From: an uncultured Lachnobacterium sp.
GTDB lineage: Bacteria; Bacillota; Clostridia; Lachnospirales; Lachnospiraceae
Reading direction: 5' to 3'
Length of the DNA: 64,000 nucleotides
NCBI GenBank assembly: GCA_937889225.1
Contig: CALAST010000001.1
Coordinates: 1-64,000, forward strand
A program made the position numbers and the translations under genes. This document shows positions 45,018 through 53,176 of this stretch, piece by piece (the first letter of the stretch is position 1; every line of letters starts with the position of its first letter). The notes beneath the pieces were generated by a model. The model was given only the letters and a program-made list of their open reading frames with translations. It made no database searches and had not been told where the DNA came from.

Positions 45018-45481
45018 TTTAGTAATATAATTACTTTTAAGTCCACCAAAGCTCCGCTCATAGAAATATGCCTTATTCCCTCCATCATTTCACGATAACT
45101 TCCCTGCACTCTAGTAATCTCATCATGTAAATTTTCATGCCCATGCATTGGTACTACAAATCTACAATATTCATCAAATATCGTTGTCTCCAACGTGCTC
45201 AATAAACGTCCATTTGTATATATTAATACTTCACATCCGTATTTACGGGCTGCTGAAATAATTTCCATAAAATTCGTATGAAGTAAAGGCTCTCCACCAT
45301 TAATGATAATCCTATCGTTTTCGCAAACACACATCCTATCCCAATATTCGACTAATGCATCTTTAGAGATTTCATTATATGTACTTTTTGTATGCTTTGT
45401 ATTATGTGAATAACAAAAAACACAACTACTATTACATCCATAAGTTATATTCGTATAAAATATTCTTATTTGACTCTTCAA
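44972..45481 (-). CDS. Radical SAM protein, truncated (N-terminal half)
   Basis: The TTG start is taken where it overlaps the stop of the previous gene (TTGA) with AAGGTG upstream; an ATG nine codons earlier lies inside that gene. The motif CNSSCVFC and the SAM strand IIINGGEPLLHTN are intact, followed by FVVPMHGHENLHDEITRV. The frame ends after only about 169 residues with LLKWLTQLFHSVISVHL, which is out of register with the family. The C-terminal half continues in another frame (44667-45017). Probably inactive alone. Confidence 0.7.
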   Translation of the reverse strand: MKSQIRIFYTNITYGCNSSCVFCYSHNTKHTKSTYNEISKDALVEYWDRMCVCENDRIIINGGEPLLHTNFMEIISAARKYGCEVLIYTNGRLLSTLETTIFDEYCRFVVPMHGHENLHDEITRVQGSYREMMEGIRHISMSGALVDLKVIILLKWLTQLFHSVISVHL

Positions 45482-46461
45482 ACTTGCTTCACCTTGATTT
45501 TTGGACATCTAATATCCCCCATTCCTAATTTTTTAAATATGTGATATGACATACCTATACATCCACCATTACAATATTTCAAATACTCACATGACTTACA
45601 TATATTATTATTTACCTCATAATTAATAAATGGTTCTAGTTTTTTACCATACAAAATTTCTTGAAGCGTTTTTGTTTTTAGAGAACCAACAGAAAAATCT
45701 GTCAAGCATGTACACGGATACACCTCAAGGTCAGGATAAATGTATACCTTCTCTTTACCACTACCGCAATTATTACATGCTTTTCCTTGCTGAATCATAG
45801 TATCTAGCCGTTCTCTATACTTATCATATATTTCAAATGGAAAAATCTTCTTTATTTTTAACCTCAACTGTGCACTCTCAATAATGTTATCAACAAATTG
45901 ATTCCATTCATCTGAAGTTAACATATTTTCAGTTCCAGCACTTCCAAATGGCATTTCATATGAAATACGCCAGTATCTCAGATTTTTCAATCTTCTAAGT
46001 TCATGCTCTAACCTAAAAATTGCATCTATGTTATTTCTATTTACAACACTTGCGACACTATATTGAGCGCCTATATCATCTAATAGAAAAACCGTATTTA
46101 AACTCCTCTCATACATTCCATTCCCTCGAATAGAATTATGCATCTCACAATCACCATCGATTGATATTTGAAAATATAAATTTTCCTTTAATAATGATGG
46201 CACTATGTAATTATTAATTGTACCATTAGTTGTTATTGTAACTGTTTTACTTTTTTTGCAAAAAAACTCTAAAATTTCCACGATTTTCGAATTTAGCGTT
46301 GGTTCTCCACCTGTTAAAACAATGTCGTGTTGTTTTAATTCATCAATCCAACTAGCATTCTTAATATAATCAAAATCAAGATCTGTTCCTTCTTGACGTC
46401 CCCTAATACACATACTGCATTTTAAGTTGCATTTATCTGTAAGAAGAATGTAAATTTGCAT
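45478..46461 (-). CDS. Radical SAM/SPASM protein, first enzyme after the precursor
   Basis: 327 residues. The motif CNLKCSMC lies at residues 11-18, and the SAM-binding IVLTGGEPTLNSK follows. The C-terminal SPASM-like region has CNNCGSGKEKVYIYPDLEVYPC, then CKSCEYLKYCNGGCIGMSY, enough Cys for one or two auxiliary clusters. This is the usual architecture of PqqE/sactipeptide/ranthipeptide maturases. It follows the small precursor gene by about 80 bp with an attenuator-like stem-loop between, the expected arrangement when much more peptide than enzyme is needed. Confidence 0.88.
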   Translation of the reverse strand: MQIYILLTDKCNLKCSMCIRGRQEGTDLDFDYIKNASWIDELKQHDIVLTGGEPTLNSKIVEILEFFCKKSKTVTITTNGTINNYIVPSLLKENLYFQISIDGDCEMHNSIRGNGMYERSLNTVFLLDDIGAQYSVASVVNRNNIDAIFRLEHELRRLKNLRYWRISYEMPFGSAGTENMLTSDEWNQFVDNIIESAQLRLKIKKIFPFEIYDKYRERLDTMIQQGKACNNCGSGKEKVYIYPDLEVYPCTCLTDFSVGSLKTKTLQEILYGKKLEPFINYEVNNNICKSCEYLKYCNGGCIGMSYHIFKKLGMGDIRCPKIKVKQV

Positions 46462-46489
46462 ACTTCTCTCATCCTTTCATTCAAAATGA

Positions 46490-46547
46490 GGCTGCAAATT
46501 AGTTTCACTAATAAGCAGCCCCTCCGCAGTTATTTTTTGAAACTAAT
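46490..46547 (-). promoter_or_regulatory. Attenuator-like competing stem-loops
   Basis: ATTAGTTTC (minus strand of 46539-46547, covering the precursor stop) pairs perfectly with GAAACTAAT (46498-46506). An alternative helix, GGCTGC (46515-46520) with GCAGCC (46490-46495), overlaps it, so the two cannot both fully form. There is no long T run. It probably lowers read-through from the precursor gene into the enzyme genes. Confidence 0.5.
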
Positions 46548-46644
46548 CTGCTTCTTTCCAGGAACACATGTCACCTAAACAAGCAAGTTTAGCTTCTTCT
46601 TTGTTAACTTCGCTCCAGTTAACCTCAATCTTTAGATTCTCCAT
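46543..46644 (-). CDS. Precursor-like peptide (33 residues) of a candidate RiPP
   Basis: ATG at 46644 with a strong RBS (GGGAGGTG, 7 nt). It codes MENLKIEVNWSEVNKEEAKL followed by ACLGDMCSWKEAD. The first 20 residues look like a charged, helix-forming leader; the end has Cys22 and Cys27, Ser, and an adjacent Trp-Lys. Position directly before three radical SAM genes on the same strand is what defines it as a precursor. Possible products: Cys thioethers, or C-C links at Trp/Lys. The similarity of DMCSW to the end of mycofactocin precursors is only superficial. Too short for most gene callers. Confidence 0.75.
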   Translation of the reverse strand: MENLKIEVNWSEVNKEEAKLACLGDMCSWKEAD

Positions 46645-46674
46645 AATTTCACCTCCCTTCAAAAAATATCAAAT

Positions 46675-47128
46675 TCATATATTTAGTTGCGTATTCCATT
46701 CTAGATAACCATAATAAGCAATGAATTGACTTTCTAGATATTTTGTTTTATCCACAGCTCCCTCTGTATTTTCAGTAATTAAGGTATACCTCTTATTTCC
46801 TCTTACTGTTTATTTATAGTTCGCCCACAAGCACGTTTTCTTGTACCATTACCTTCTCTACGATAGTTGCTAAAACACTTTTTTGAAACCACCATTATTA
46901 AATTCTATTATTCTTCCTACATACATTGTCTTACCATTTACCACATGACGACAAAGATTCACACAGTGATTATAACACATCAAATTAGCAGTTTTTAACA
47001 GACCAATATTATCACTCATTATCCCATTTTACTACTGTTTTTTCGTGATATTCCACCAAAATTTTGAGAAAAATTTCTTCATATGAAACAACTTCCAAAA
47101 TCAATCCATCAGCCACTCTTTTCAACAT
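46675..47128 (-). pseudogene. Decayed small gene(s) between the two minus-strand operons
   Basis: Protein-like sequence runs through three frames. 47128-47012 gives 38 residues (MLKRVADGLILEVVSYEEIF ... KTVVKWDNE). It overlaps (ATGAGTGA) 47019-46870, 49 residues with MCYNHCVNLCRHVVNGKTMY. One base change in a T run then continues as FSNYRREGNGTRKRACGRTI, and another as TVRGNKRYTLITENTEG ... AYYGYLEWNTQLNI to a stop at 46675. Read together this would be about 150 residues of unknown function. The first two frames could also be real coupled small genes. The AGGAG at 47141-47145 is 12 nt or more from the ATG. Confidence 0.45.
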
Positions 47129-47151
47129 TAAAAATCAATAATCACTCCTAA

Positions 47152-47718
47152 TCAATAAGGCCATCCATTTACCAAAATATCTTTTTCAGATATTAAAACT
47201 TCCATTTGGTGTTCCTGTTTTTCATATTCAATTCCCGGTTTATAGGCATCACTCAAAAAATGAATCTTCTGATTTTTTGATCCAATCCAATCTCTCTCCG
47301 TATCATATTCTTCCTGAAGAAATATTCCATCAACCAGTAAATCCGTCTCTAAAAGCAACTTATTAACACTTTCGTTAGCCATAGCGTTTAATTCATCATA
47401 CAAATATCCTGTAAATACAAGTACTGTGAGCCCAACAGAGTGGGCCCACACAGCAACTTCGCTTAATCCTTCTGCTTGCAACATAGGTTCTCCACCTATG
47501 AAAGATAGTCCCTCTATTTCATTGAAAGACATAGCACGCTGAATAAGATTAATCAAATCTTTTGTATCTACTACAATATTTTTTCTAATTTCTTGCATAT
47601 TTGGGTTACAACACCCTGGACATCTTCTTTCACACCCTTGAACCCAAATAGCAAATCTTTTTCCTGGTCCTTCAGACTCAGTACATAATCTAATCGATGC
47701 GAGATTTAGATAAGCCAT
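47152..47718 (-). CDS. NrdG-like radical SAM (4Fe-4S) protein
   Basis: 188 residues. FAIWVQGCERRCPGCCNPNM holds CxxxCxxC, as in glycyl-radical activases (NrdG, PflA), and LSFIGGEPMLQ is the SAM strand. The fold is short and lacks extra ferredoxin domains. No glycyl-radical enzyme or nrdD is nearby, so it is probably not a reductase activase. It is last in the five-gene operon, 8 bp after the ClpB-like gene. I infer that it modifies or is regulated by a partner in that operon. Confidence 0.85.
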   Translation of the reverse strand: MAYLNLASIRLCTESEGPGKRFAIWVQGCERRCPGCCNPNMQEIRKNIVVDTKDLINLIQRAMSFNEIEGLSFIGGEPMLQAEGLSEVAVWAHSVGLTVLVFTGYLYDELNAMANESVNKLLLETDLLVDGIFLQEEYDTERDWIGSKNQKIHFLSDAYKPGIEYEKQEHQMEVLISEKDILVNGWPY

Positions 47719-47726
47719 TGAATCAC

Positions 47727-49577
47727 CTACTTTAATTCAAAGTCAAATTTGCACAATTGTGGTTTATCTGGAAACATTGGTTTAATTATAATCTGTTTAT
47801 TTCGTAACATATTAGAACGATCAAATATAAAACCTGATAACGGATCTATTATATCGGTTTCCATAACATTCAGCAGACCACGACCACCATTCTGTTTACC
47901 TGCTTTTTTTCCAATAGATGTAAAAATCTCATCTTCATTCTCAAATACAATTTTTGCTCCATATCGTTCTTCTACAAAATCTTCTATTGTCTTGAACTTT
48001 AGCTTTGCAATCTTTGTAAATATTGCTGGATCCTCTATAAAATTAAAAGCAACTATATTATTACCGATGCGATTTAACAGTTCTGGTCTACCAAGCTTTT
48101 CAACAAAATGATTCTGCACCTTTTCAACAAACTGCTTCTTGACTTCCTTTGGAGTCATATTAGAATCAACCTCTGCTGCTCCTATATTAGAAGTAAAAAT
48201 AATAATTGTTTCAGAAAAGTAGACCGTTTCACCTTTACCATCTGTAAGTCGACCATCTTCAAGTATCTGCAAGAATTTATCAAGAATTCTTCCATGCGCC
48301 TTTTCTATTTCATCAAACAATAAAACACAGAATGGTTTTTCCTTTACGGCATTCGTTAACTGACCACCAGCTTCATACCCAACATATCCAGGAGGTGCTC
48401 CAACAAGTCTCTGATCACTGTGTTCGTGATTATATTCGGACATATCAAATCGAATACATGCATTTTCATCACCAAAGACAAAGCTAGCTAAAGACTTTGC
48501 AAGTTCTGTCTTACCAACTCCAGTAGGACCAACAAAAAACAAGGTTCCTTTCGGTTTTTTTTGCTTTGATGAATGTTGCAACCCTGAAAATCCAGTATAA
48601 GCTCTTATGATTACATCCTTTACTTTGGATATTGCAGCATCTTGACCTTTCACTCTCTTTCCAAGTTCTTCCTCTATGCGTTCAATTTTATCTTTAGATA
48701 ATTCTTCCCAAGGACTTACTTTTTCTCCATATTTAAAAAGGTTTATAAGTTTTTCAAAAGACATCTTTTCTCTCATTTGGCGTGATAATTTCATCATCTG
48801 AGCAATATCTTTGAGAGAAAAACCATCCAATGCATCAATAAGATCATCTTTTGCCGTTTTATCTGAAATAATATCTTGTGTTATATTAAGGCATGCTCTA
48901 TTCGCATCAATAAAGTGTTCTCTCTCATTATGACCTGGCATCGGCACATTCACAGAACTCACCATTGAATTATTCAAATAAAATGCAGGAGGAATCATGG
49001 CATTATTATGTGCTACAATGATTACTATATTTCCTATATCCGCAAAAGAACTATCTAACATATTATATGATTGGCTTGCTTCAAGAGTCTTTCCTAAAGT
49101 AGCTAGATACTCTCTCTCTTTCTCTGATAAAGAATTAGCATTTCCAAATATGTAATCCGAATAATCAAGAACAAATGCTGTTTTATTATGACTATTTTTT
49201 ATGACATTTAACATATAAGGAAAGAACTCATCTGGTGACTTATAGCACTTACTACTTTGATTTGTGCTATCATCCATATTAAAATCTCCCAAATCATAAT
49301 CGTCCACTCCGTTTTCTTGAGATAATTGATTAGGAGTTTCTGCAATTTCATCTGATATACTGTGATCAATGCCATCAACACGATCCCATTTAATTACCTG
49401 CTTAAATCCCTTGTTCCTAATATATGAAATAAGTGTATTAATTACAGAATCATATTTTCCAGAATTTTTAGGATTAAGCATTATATCCGCAGTATTACCA
49501 AAAACAATAACAGAAGACTTATAGCCTATATCCCTGCTAAAACGCTCTATCCAAAGATTTAATTCTTTATCTGCCAT
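47727..49577 (-). CDS. ClpB/ClpA-like AAA+ unfoldase with degenerate first domain
   Basis: 616 residues. From about 325 it is a full class II Clp ATPase domain: GTLFFVGPTGVGKTELA (Walker A near 350), the pore loop GAPPGYVGYEAGG, VLLFDEIEKAH (Walker B near 418), FTSNIGA sensor 1, and GRPELLNRIGNNIVAFNF with the arginine finger, then the D2-small domain. The N-terminal 270 residues have strands like a AAA fold (SSVIVFGNTADIM, KTAFVLDYSDYIFG, VIIVAHNNAMIPPAFYLNNS) but no P-loop. No LGF loop for ClpP is evident. It could unfold or disaggregate proteins, or remodel the operon's nuclease complex. It abuts the coiled-coil gene with a 1-bp overlap. Confidence 0.85.
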   Translation of the reverse strand: MADKELNLWIERFSRDIGYKSSVIVFGNTADIMLNPKNSGKYDSVINTLISYIRNKGFKQVIKWDRVDGIDHSISDEIAETPNQLSQENGVDDYDLGDFNMDDSTNQSSKCYKSPDEFFPYMLNVIKNSHNKTAFVLDYSDYIFGNANSLSEKEREYLATLGKTLEASQSYNMLDSSFADIGNIVIIVAHNNAMIPPAFYLNNSMVSSVNVPMPGHNEREHFIDANRACLNITQDIISDKTAKDDLIDALDGFSLKDIAQMMKLSRQMREKMSFEKLINLFKYGEKVSPWEELSKDKIERIEEELGKRVKGQDAAISKVKDVIIRAYTGFSGLQHSSKQKKPKGTLFFVGPTGVGKTELAKSLASFVFGDENACIRFDMSEYNHEHSDQRLVGAPPGYVGYEAGGQLTNAVKEKPFCVLLFDEIEKAHGRILDKFLQILEDGRLTDGKGETVYFSETIIIFTSNIGAAEVDSNMTPKEVKKQFVEKVQNHFVEKLGRPELLNRIGNNIVAFNFIEDPAIFTKIAKLKFKTIEDFVEERYGAKIVFENEDEIFTSIGKKAGKQNGGRGLLNVMETDIIDPLSGFIFDRSNMLRNKQIIIKPMFPDKPQLCKFDFELK

Positions 49578-50707
49578 TATGCTTTTCTCCCTTCATCATT
49601 AGGTAAACTAGTAGAATCCATCGATAACCTATCTGGGTTCTGCCATAAAACTCTTTCATCAGACAATTTTACTGAATATATCTGTTCAAGATCTACATTG
49701 AATTTTTCTATGTCTTTTAAGCAAGTCATTCCCTCATAATTGTCAAATTTGTATGCAATCTTTCCACGTAAATCAACATTACATATTGCACGCTTACCAG
49801 AAGGTTGTTTAGCAATTATCTTTACATAGTTTTTTCCATCTGTTTTAATTAATTGTGGTTTTTCAACCGTAAACTCTTGTTTTTGAAGCTGCTTTATAAT
49901 AGCCGTTACTGTCTCCCTTCTAGTTTCTTCAGAAATCAGAGTTTCATCAACTTCATTTTCAAGCTCAATCACTTGTTTTTCGACATTTTCTACATCTATT
50001 GTACCTTTCTCTATTCCAGCCTTAAGCACACTTATCCTATTTAAAAATTCTTGTGTTTTTTCTTGGTTTTCAATTCGTTCAGATTTCAATCGTTCCTCAG
50101 CTTCACTAACAGCCAGCATAGCATCCTTCTGTCGATTTTTCTTAACAGAATTTTTCTTCCATTCAACACTTTTTTTCTCAGCTTCAGCAATCACTGATGA
50201 CGACCTTTTTCTAAGTTCTGATACATTCGTTAAGCTACCTCTTTCTATATCATTCCTAATCTGTTGCATTTCAGATATAGAAAAATTAACTACAATAGGA
50301 TTCGTAATAGTCTGAAGAATTTCAAAATATTCTCGCATCAACTCATTCTGTTGATGTTCTTTTTCTGCTCGCAAAGTTTCAACTCTCATACGCTCAGCAC
50401 GTTCAAACTGTTCTCTTGCTCCATATGCTAATGATGACATATTTCTAATGTATGCTCCTACCTCATAACTAACATCTCTTGCTTCTTCTGGATCTGATGT
50501 TAATAAATTTCTGATTCTAGCTAAATCCGACTCTAATCTACTCATTTCATTCGGTATATAGACCGCAAGTCCTCTATTCTTCATATCGCTATACTGTTGG
50601 TTATAACGACGATAAAATTGTTCCGTTGTTGTAGCAATTCTATTCAGATAAATCTGTCTTCTACGTGCTGCCTCTAAAGCATAAGAATATTCATAAGAAC
50701 TACTCAT
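49577..50707 (-). CDS. Coiled-coil protein of unknown function
   Basis: A 376-residue protein. Residues 10-270 are strongly charged and helical (MSRLESDLARIRNLL, REQFERAERMRVETLRAEKEHQ, KKNRQKDAMLAVSEAEERLKSERIENQEK written in parts), with long coiled coils. The last 90 residues form a compact beta-rich domain (LIKTDGKNYVKIIAKQPSGK, AICNVDLRGKIAYKFDNYEG). There is no catalytic motif. It ends by overlapping the ClpB-like gene and begins 9 bp after the PIN gene, so it is a fixed member of the operon and likely an adaptor or scaffold. Confidence 0.8.
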   Translation of the reverse strand: MSSSYEYSYALEAARRRQIYLNRIATTTEQFYRRYNQQYSDMKNRGLAVYIPNEMSRLESDLARIRNLLTSDPEEARDVSYEVGAYIRNMSSLAYGAREQFERAERMRVETLRAEKEHQQNELMREYFEILQTITNPIVVNFSISEMQQIRNDIERGSLTNVSELRKRSSSVIAEAEKKSVEWKKNSVKKNRQKDAMLAVSEAEERLKSERIENQEKTQEFLNRISVLKAGIEKGTIDVENVEKQVIELENEVDETLISEETRRETVTAIIKQLQKQEFTVEKPQLIKTDGKNYVKIIAKQPSGKRAICNVDLRGKIAYKFDNYEGMTCLKDIEKFNVDLEQIYSVKLSDERVLWQNPDRLSMDSTSLPNDEGRKA

Positions 50708-50716
50708 AGCTCCTCC

Positions 50717-53176
50717 TTATTTCTTCTTTTTTTTCTTAGATTTTTTGCTACTACCTTTATTTACTATCTTTTCATGTTCTTTCATAGCTTGATATGATTC
50801 AAGAGTCATATTCTCAATTTTATTAGCAGTCGCAATATTTCCAAGATTAATATCATCAGTTAATAATATCGGTTTCTTCGCACAATATTTTATTGCAATC
50901 GAAAGAATTTTATTATCATTTCGTTCTTTGTCCAAATCATCTGACAATAATTCTGGATAACTTGATTCTCCAATATTTAACCAATCGTATGCTTTATAAT
51001 TACTTATATTTCTAATTGCCTCTCTGGCTCGATATGCTTTCTCTTCGTCATCTGAATTTTTCAGACCATCCAGTTCATCTAAAACAACCATTGGAATTAC
51101 CAATAAAGCGTTTTCTCCGTCAAACCAAGAGATTAGTCCAGGCTCATTCATTAGTGTACAAGTTTCTACAATATAGACTTTTTTGAAGCACATAAACGAA
51201 TCATCAAAGAAAGTTGCAAGTGCATGTCTTAATCCATCCATATTCTTCTTTATGTTGGTGAAAGGTGTATCAGATTCTAAAACCTCGTTAAGATCCATTA
51301 CTTTATTCGTAAATCTTTCTTCTTGATCCTGCCATTGTCTAACTTGCTCATATAGAGTTTCAATTTTATCCATATGTGCCAACACAATTTCATTGTACTT
51401 TTCCTGACTTACTGTTTCATATAAATTAAGCTCAGGTACTAAACCTTCAACTTGAAGAGATATTCTTCTCATAGCAAGAATAATTTGCTCTACAGAGGTA
51501 TATTCTTTAATTACTAATAAATCTTCATCCATAAATCTTCCAATAAAATCAAGAACACTTTGCTTTGAATAAAGATACTTCTGAAGCCCCAATTTTGTAA
51601 CCCAATTAATATATGCCTTCTTGATTGAAGTAATTACTTGCCAAAAATCCCAAATATCTTCTAATGAATCTTGCTCTCCAACATGCTCTATTGCTATTTT
51701 CATTATTCTTTGGAACAAAGACTCATCTTGTCTAAATGCATTTATCTCTGAATATTCCGTAATAACTTCTTTTGCTCCCTTTATGTTCTTACACTGTTCT
51801 ATGATATATGTCTCATTAACAAGAATTCTTTCTTTATCTGCAGCTGAGATTACATTCTGTCCATAATATCCTCTACTCTTTTCATTAAATAGTTCAATTA
51901 CCTTAGCTTTATCCGTTAACTTTTGTTCTTTCAAAATAATGCGTTCCACATATTCAATGAACATTTCTTTTAATCCAAGTTCATATAACGCAAACAAAAT
52001 ATTATTATCTTGCTTATAATATTTATCCACCAACTCTACAATCGTATTAGGAAAACTCATTTCATTTGTATTAGGAATATATGCAATTGCGATATCCTTA
52101 GAAATTGAACCTGCTGACACACTTGTTATACATGCCTTTACCGTATCTTTAGAATTAAGATATATTCCGTATTTTTTTAAATTACAGTCCGGTACACGAA
52201 TAATAATTTGTTTTTTGGTATTTTCTACCTCAAACTCATCTGCTCCGTATACAAATCCTATCCTGATTTTCTTCTTATTCTGCTGTTTAATTTTTACATC
52301 CTTATAGTACTTAGATTCAACGCAGAATATATCATCCTTCTGCAGATAATCACCTATAAGTGCGTTTATTTCATCAATTGAAACAAGTTTCTTTATTTCA
52401 TCATCTGGATTAGCTATTTCCAAATATGGTAAATTTCTTAACTCCTCTGGACAAGAAATATCAGCTCCGGCAAGAGTTATTTCATCAATATCTTTATCTT
52501 CAACTCCCGTTACCTTCCACTTCATTCCATCAACTATTTCAACTTTTCTAGTAATATTCTTCCAATATATTTTAGAATCCAAAGCAGTAAGTGATTCAAT
52601 CTTTGTGGTTGGAGTAAGCCAATTTAATCTCTTACGTTTTTTATCATTTTGAATTGTAAAAAGCCATTCTCTTATTGCACCTTCTGGAAAATCAATATCA
52701 TCAGCATCGTCAATATCCACAATTCGAATACCAGTACATTCTTCTTTATAAAGATTTGCTTCATCCTTTAAAGTTTCCGCTGCAATATCGTAATAAATTA
52801 AAAATGTTTCTTCTGATGACGTTCCTGGTAAAAGACCTTGGCTCTGCATCTCACGACCTGTTTTGGTCAATTTTAAATTACTCATAGCAACTGTGTTAAG
52901 TTCGGTTTTGTCATCAATTCCTAAAATAGTAATTGCCCCCATATCCTGAAGTGAAATCAATACTGGACGAATCAATAAATCTGCATCGGAAATAGTAAAA
53001 ATCTCTTTAAAAAACGAAGCTATAGAAATTCCAGCGTAATTCGACAATTTCTCACATTTATTAATTGCTTCCAAAATAACCCACTCAATCGCAGTAGATT
53101 TTCTTGCTGTAAAATGAGAAACTTCTACCTTATGCTGCACACAAGGATATGATAGTGTTACTTCTGTAAAAATCAT
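50717..53176 (-). CDS. Large protein with C-terminal PIN-type nuclease domain
   Basis: 819 residues. The N-terminal 650 residues show no known domain; they include winged-helix-like parts (SLQDMGAITILG, LKLTKTGREM) and beta-rich sections. From about 667 a PIN domain can be read: VYIVETCTLMNEPG, VIPMVVLDELDGLKN, RNDNKILSIAIKYC and PILLTDDINLGNIA. These supply the acidic metal site, but the first Asp is Glu (VET). The C-terminus is a run of Lys/Ser that may contact nucleic acid. It overlaps the helicase gene by 4 bp (ATGA). Probably an RNase or DNase acting with the helicase. Confidence 0.8.
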   Translation of the reverse strand: MIFTEVTLSYPCVQHKVEVSHFTARKSTAIEWVILEAINKCEKLSNYAGISIASFFKEIFTISDADLLIRPVLISLQDMGAITILGIDDKTELNTVAMSNLKLTKTGREMQSQGLLPGTSSEETFLIYYDIAAETLKDEANLYKEECTGIRIVDIDDADDIDFPEGAIREWLFTIQNDKKRKRLNWLTPTTKIESLTALDSKIYWKNITRKVEIVDGMKWKVTGVEDKDIDEITLAGADISCPEELRNLPYLEIANPDDEIKKLVSIDEINALIGDYLQKDDIFCVESKYYKDVKIKQQNKKKIRIGFVYGADEFEVENTKKQIIIRVPDCNLKKYGIYLNSKDTVKACITSVSAGSISKDIAIAYIPNTNEMSFPNTIVELVDKYYKQDNNILFALYELGLKEMFIEYVERIILKEQKLTDKAKVIELFNEKSRGYYGQNVISAADKERILVNETYIIEQCKNIKGAKEVITEYSEINAFRQDESLFQRIMKIAIEHVGEQDSLEDIWDFWQVITSIKKAYINWVTKLGLQKYLYSKQSVLDFIGRFMDEDLLVIKEYTSVEQIILAMRRISLQVEGLVPELNLYETVSQEKYNEIVLAHMDKIETLYEQVRQWQDQEERFTNKVMDLNEVLESDTPFTNIKKNMDGLRHALATFFDDSFMCFKKVYIVETCTLMNEPGLISWFDGENALLVIPMVVLDELDGLKNSDDEEKAYRAREAIRNISNYKAYDWLNIGESSYPELLSDDLDKERNDNKILSIAIKYCAKKPILLTDDINLGNIATANKIENMTLESYQAMKEHEKIVNKGSSKKSKKKKKK

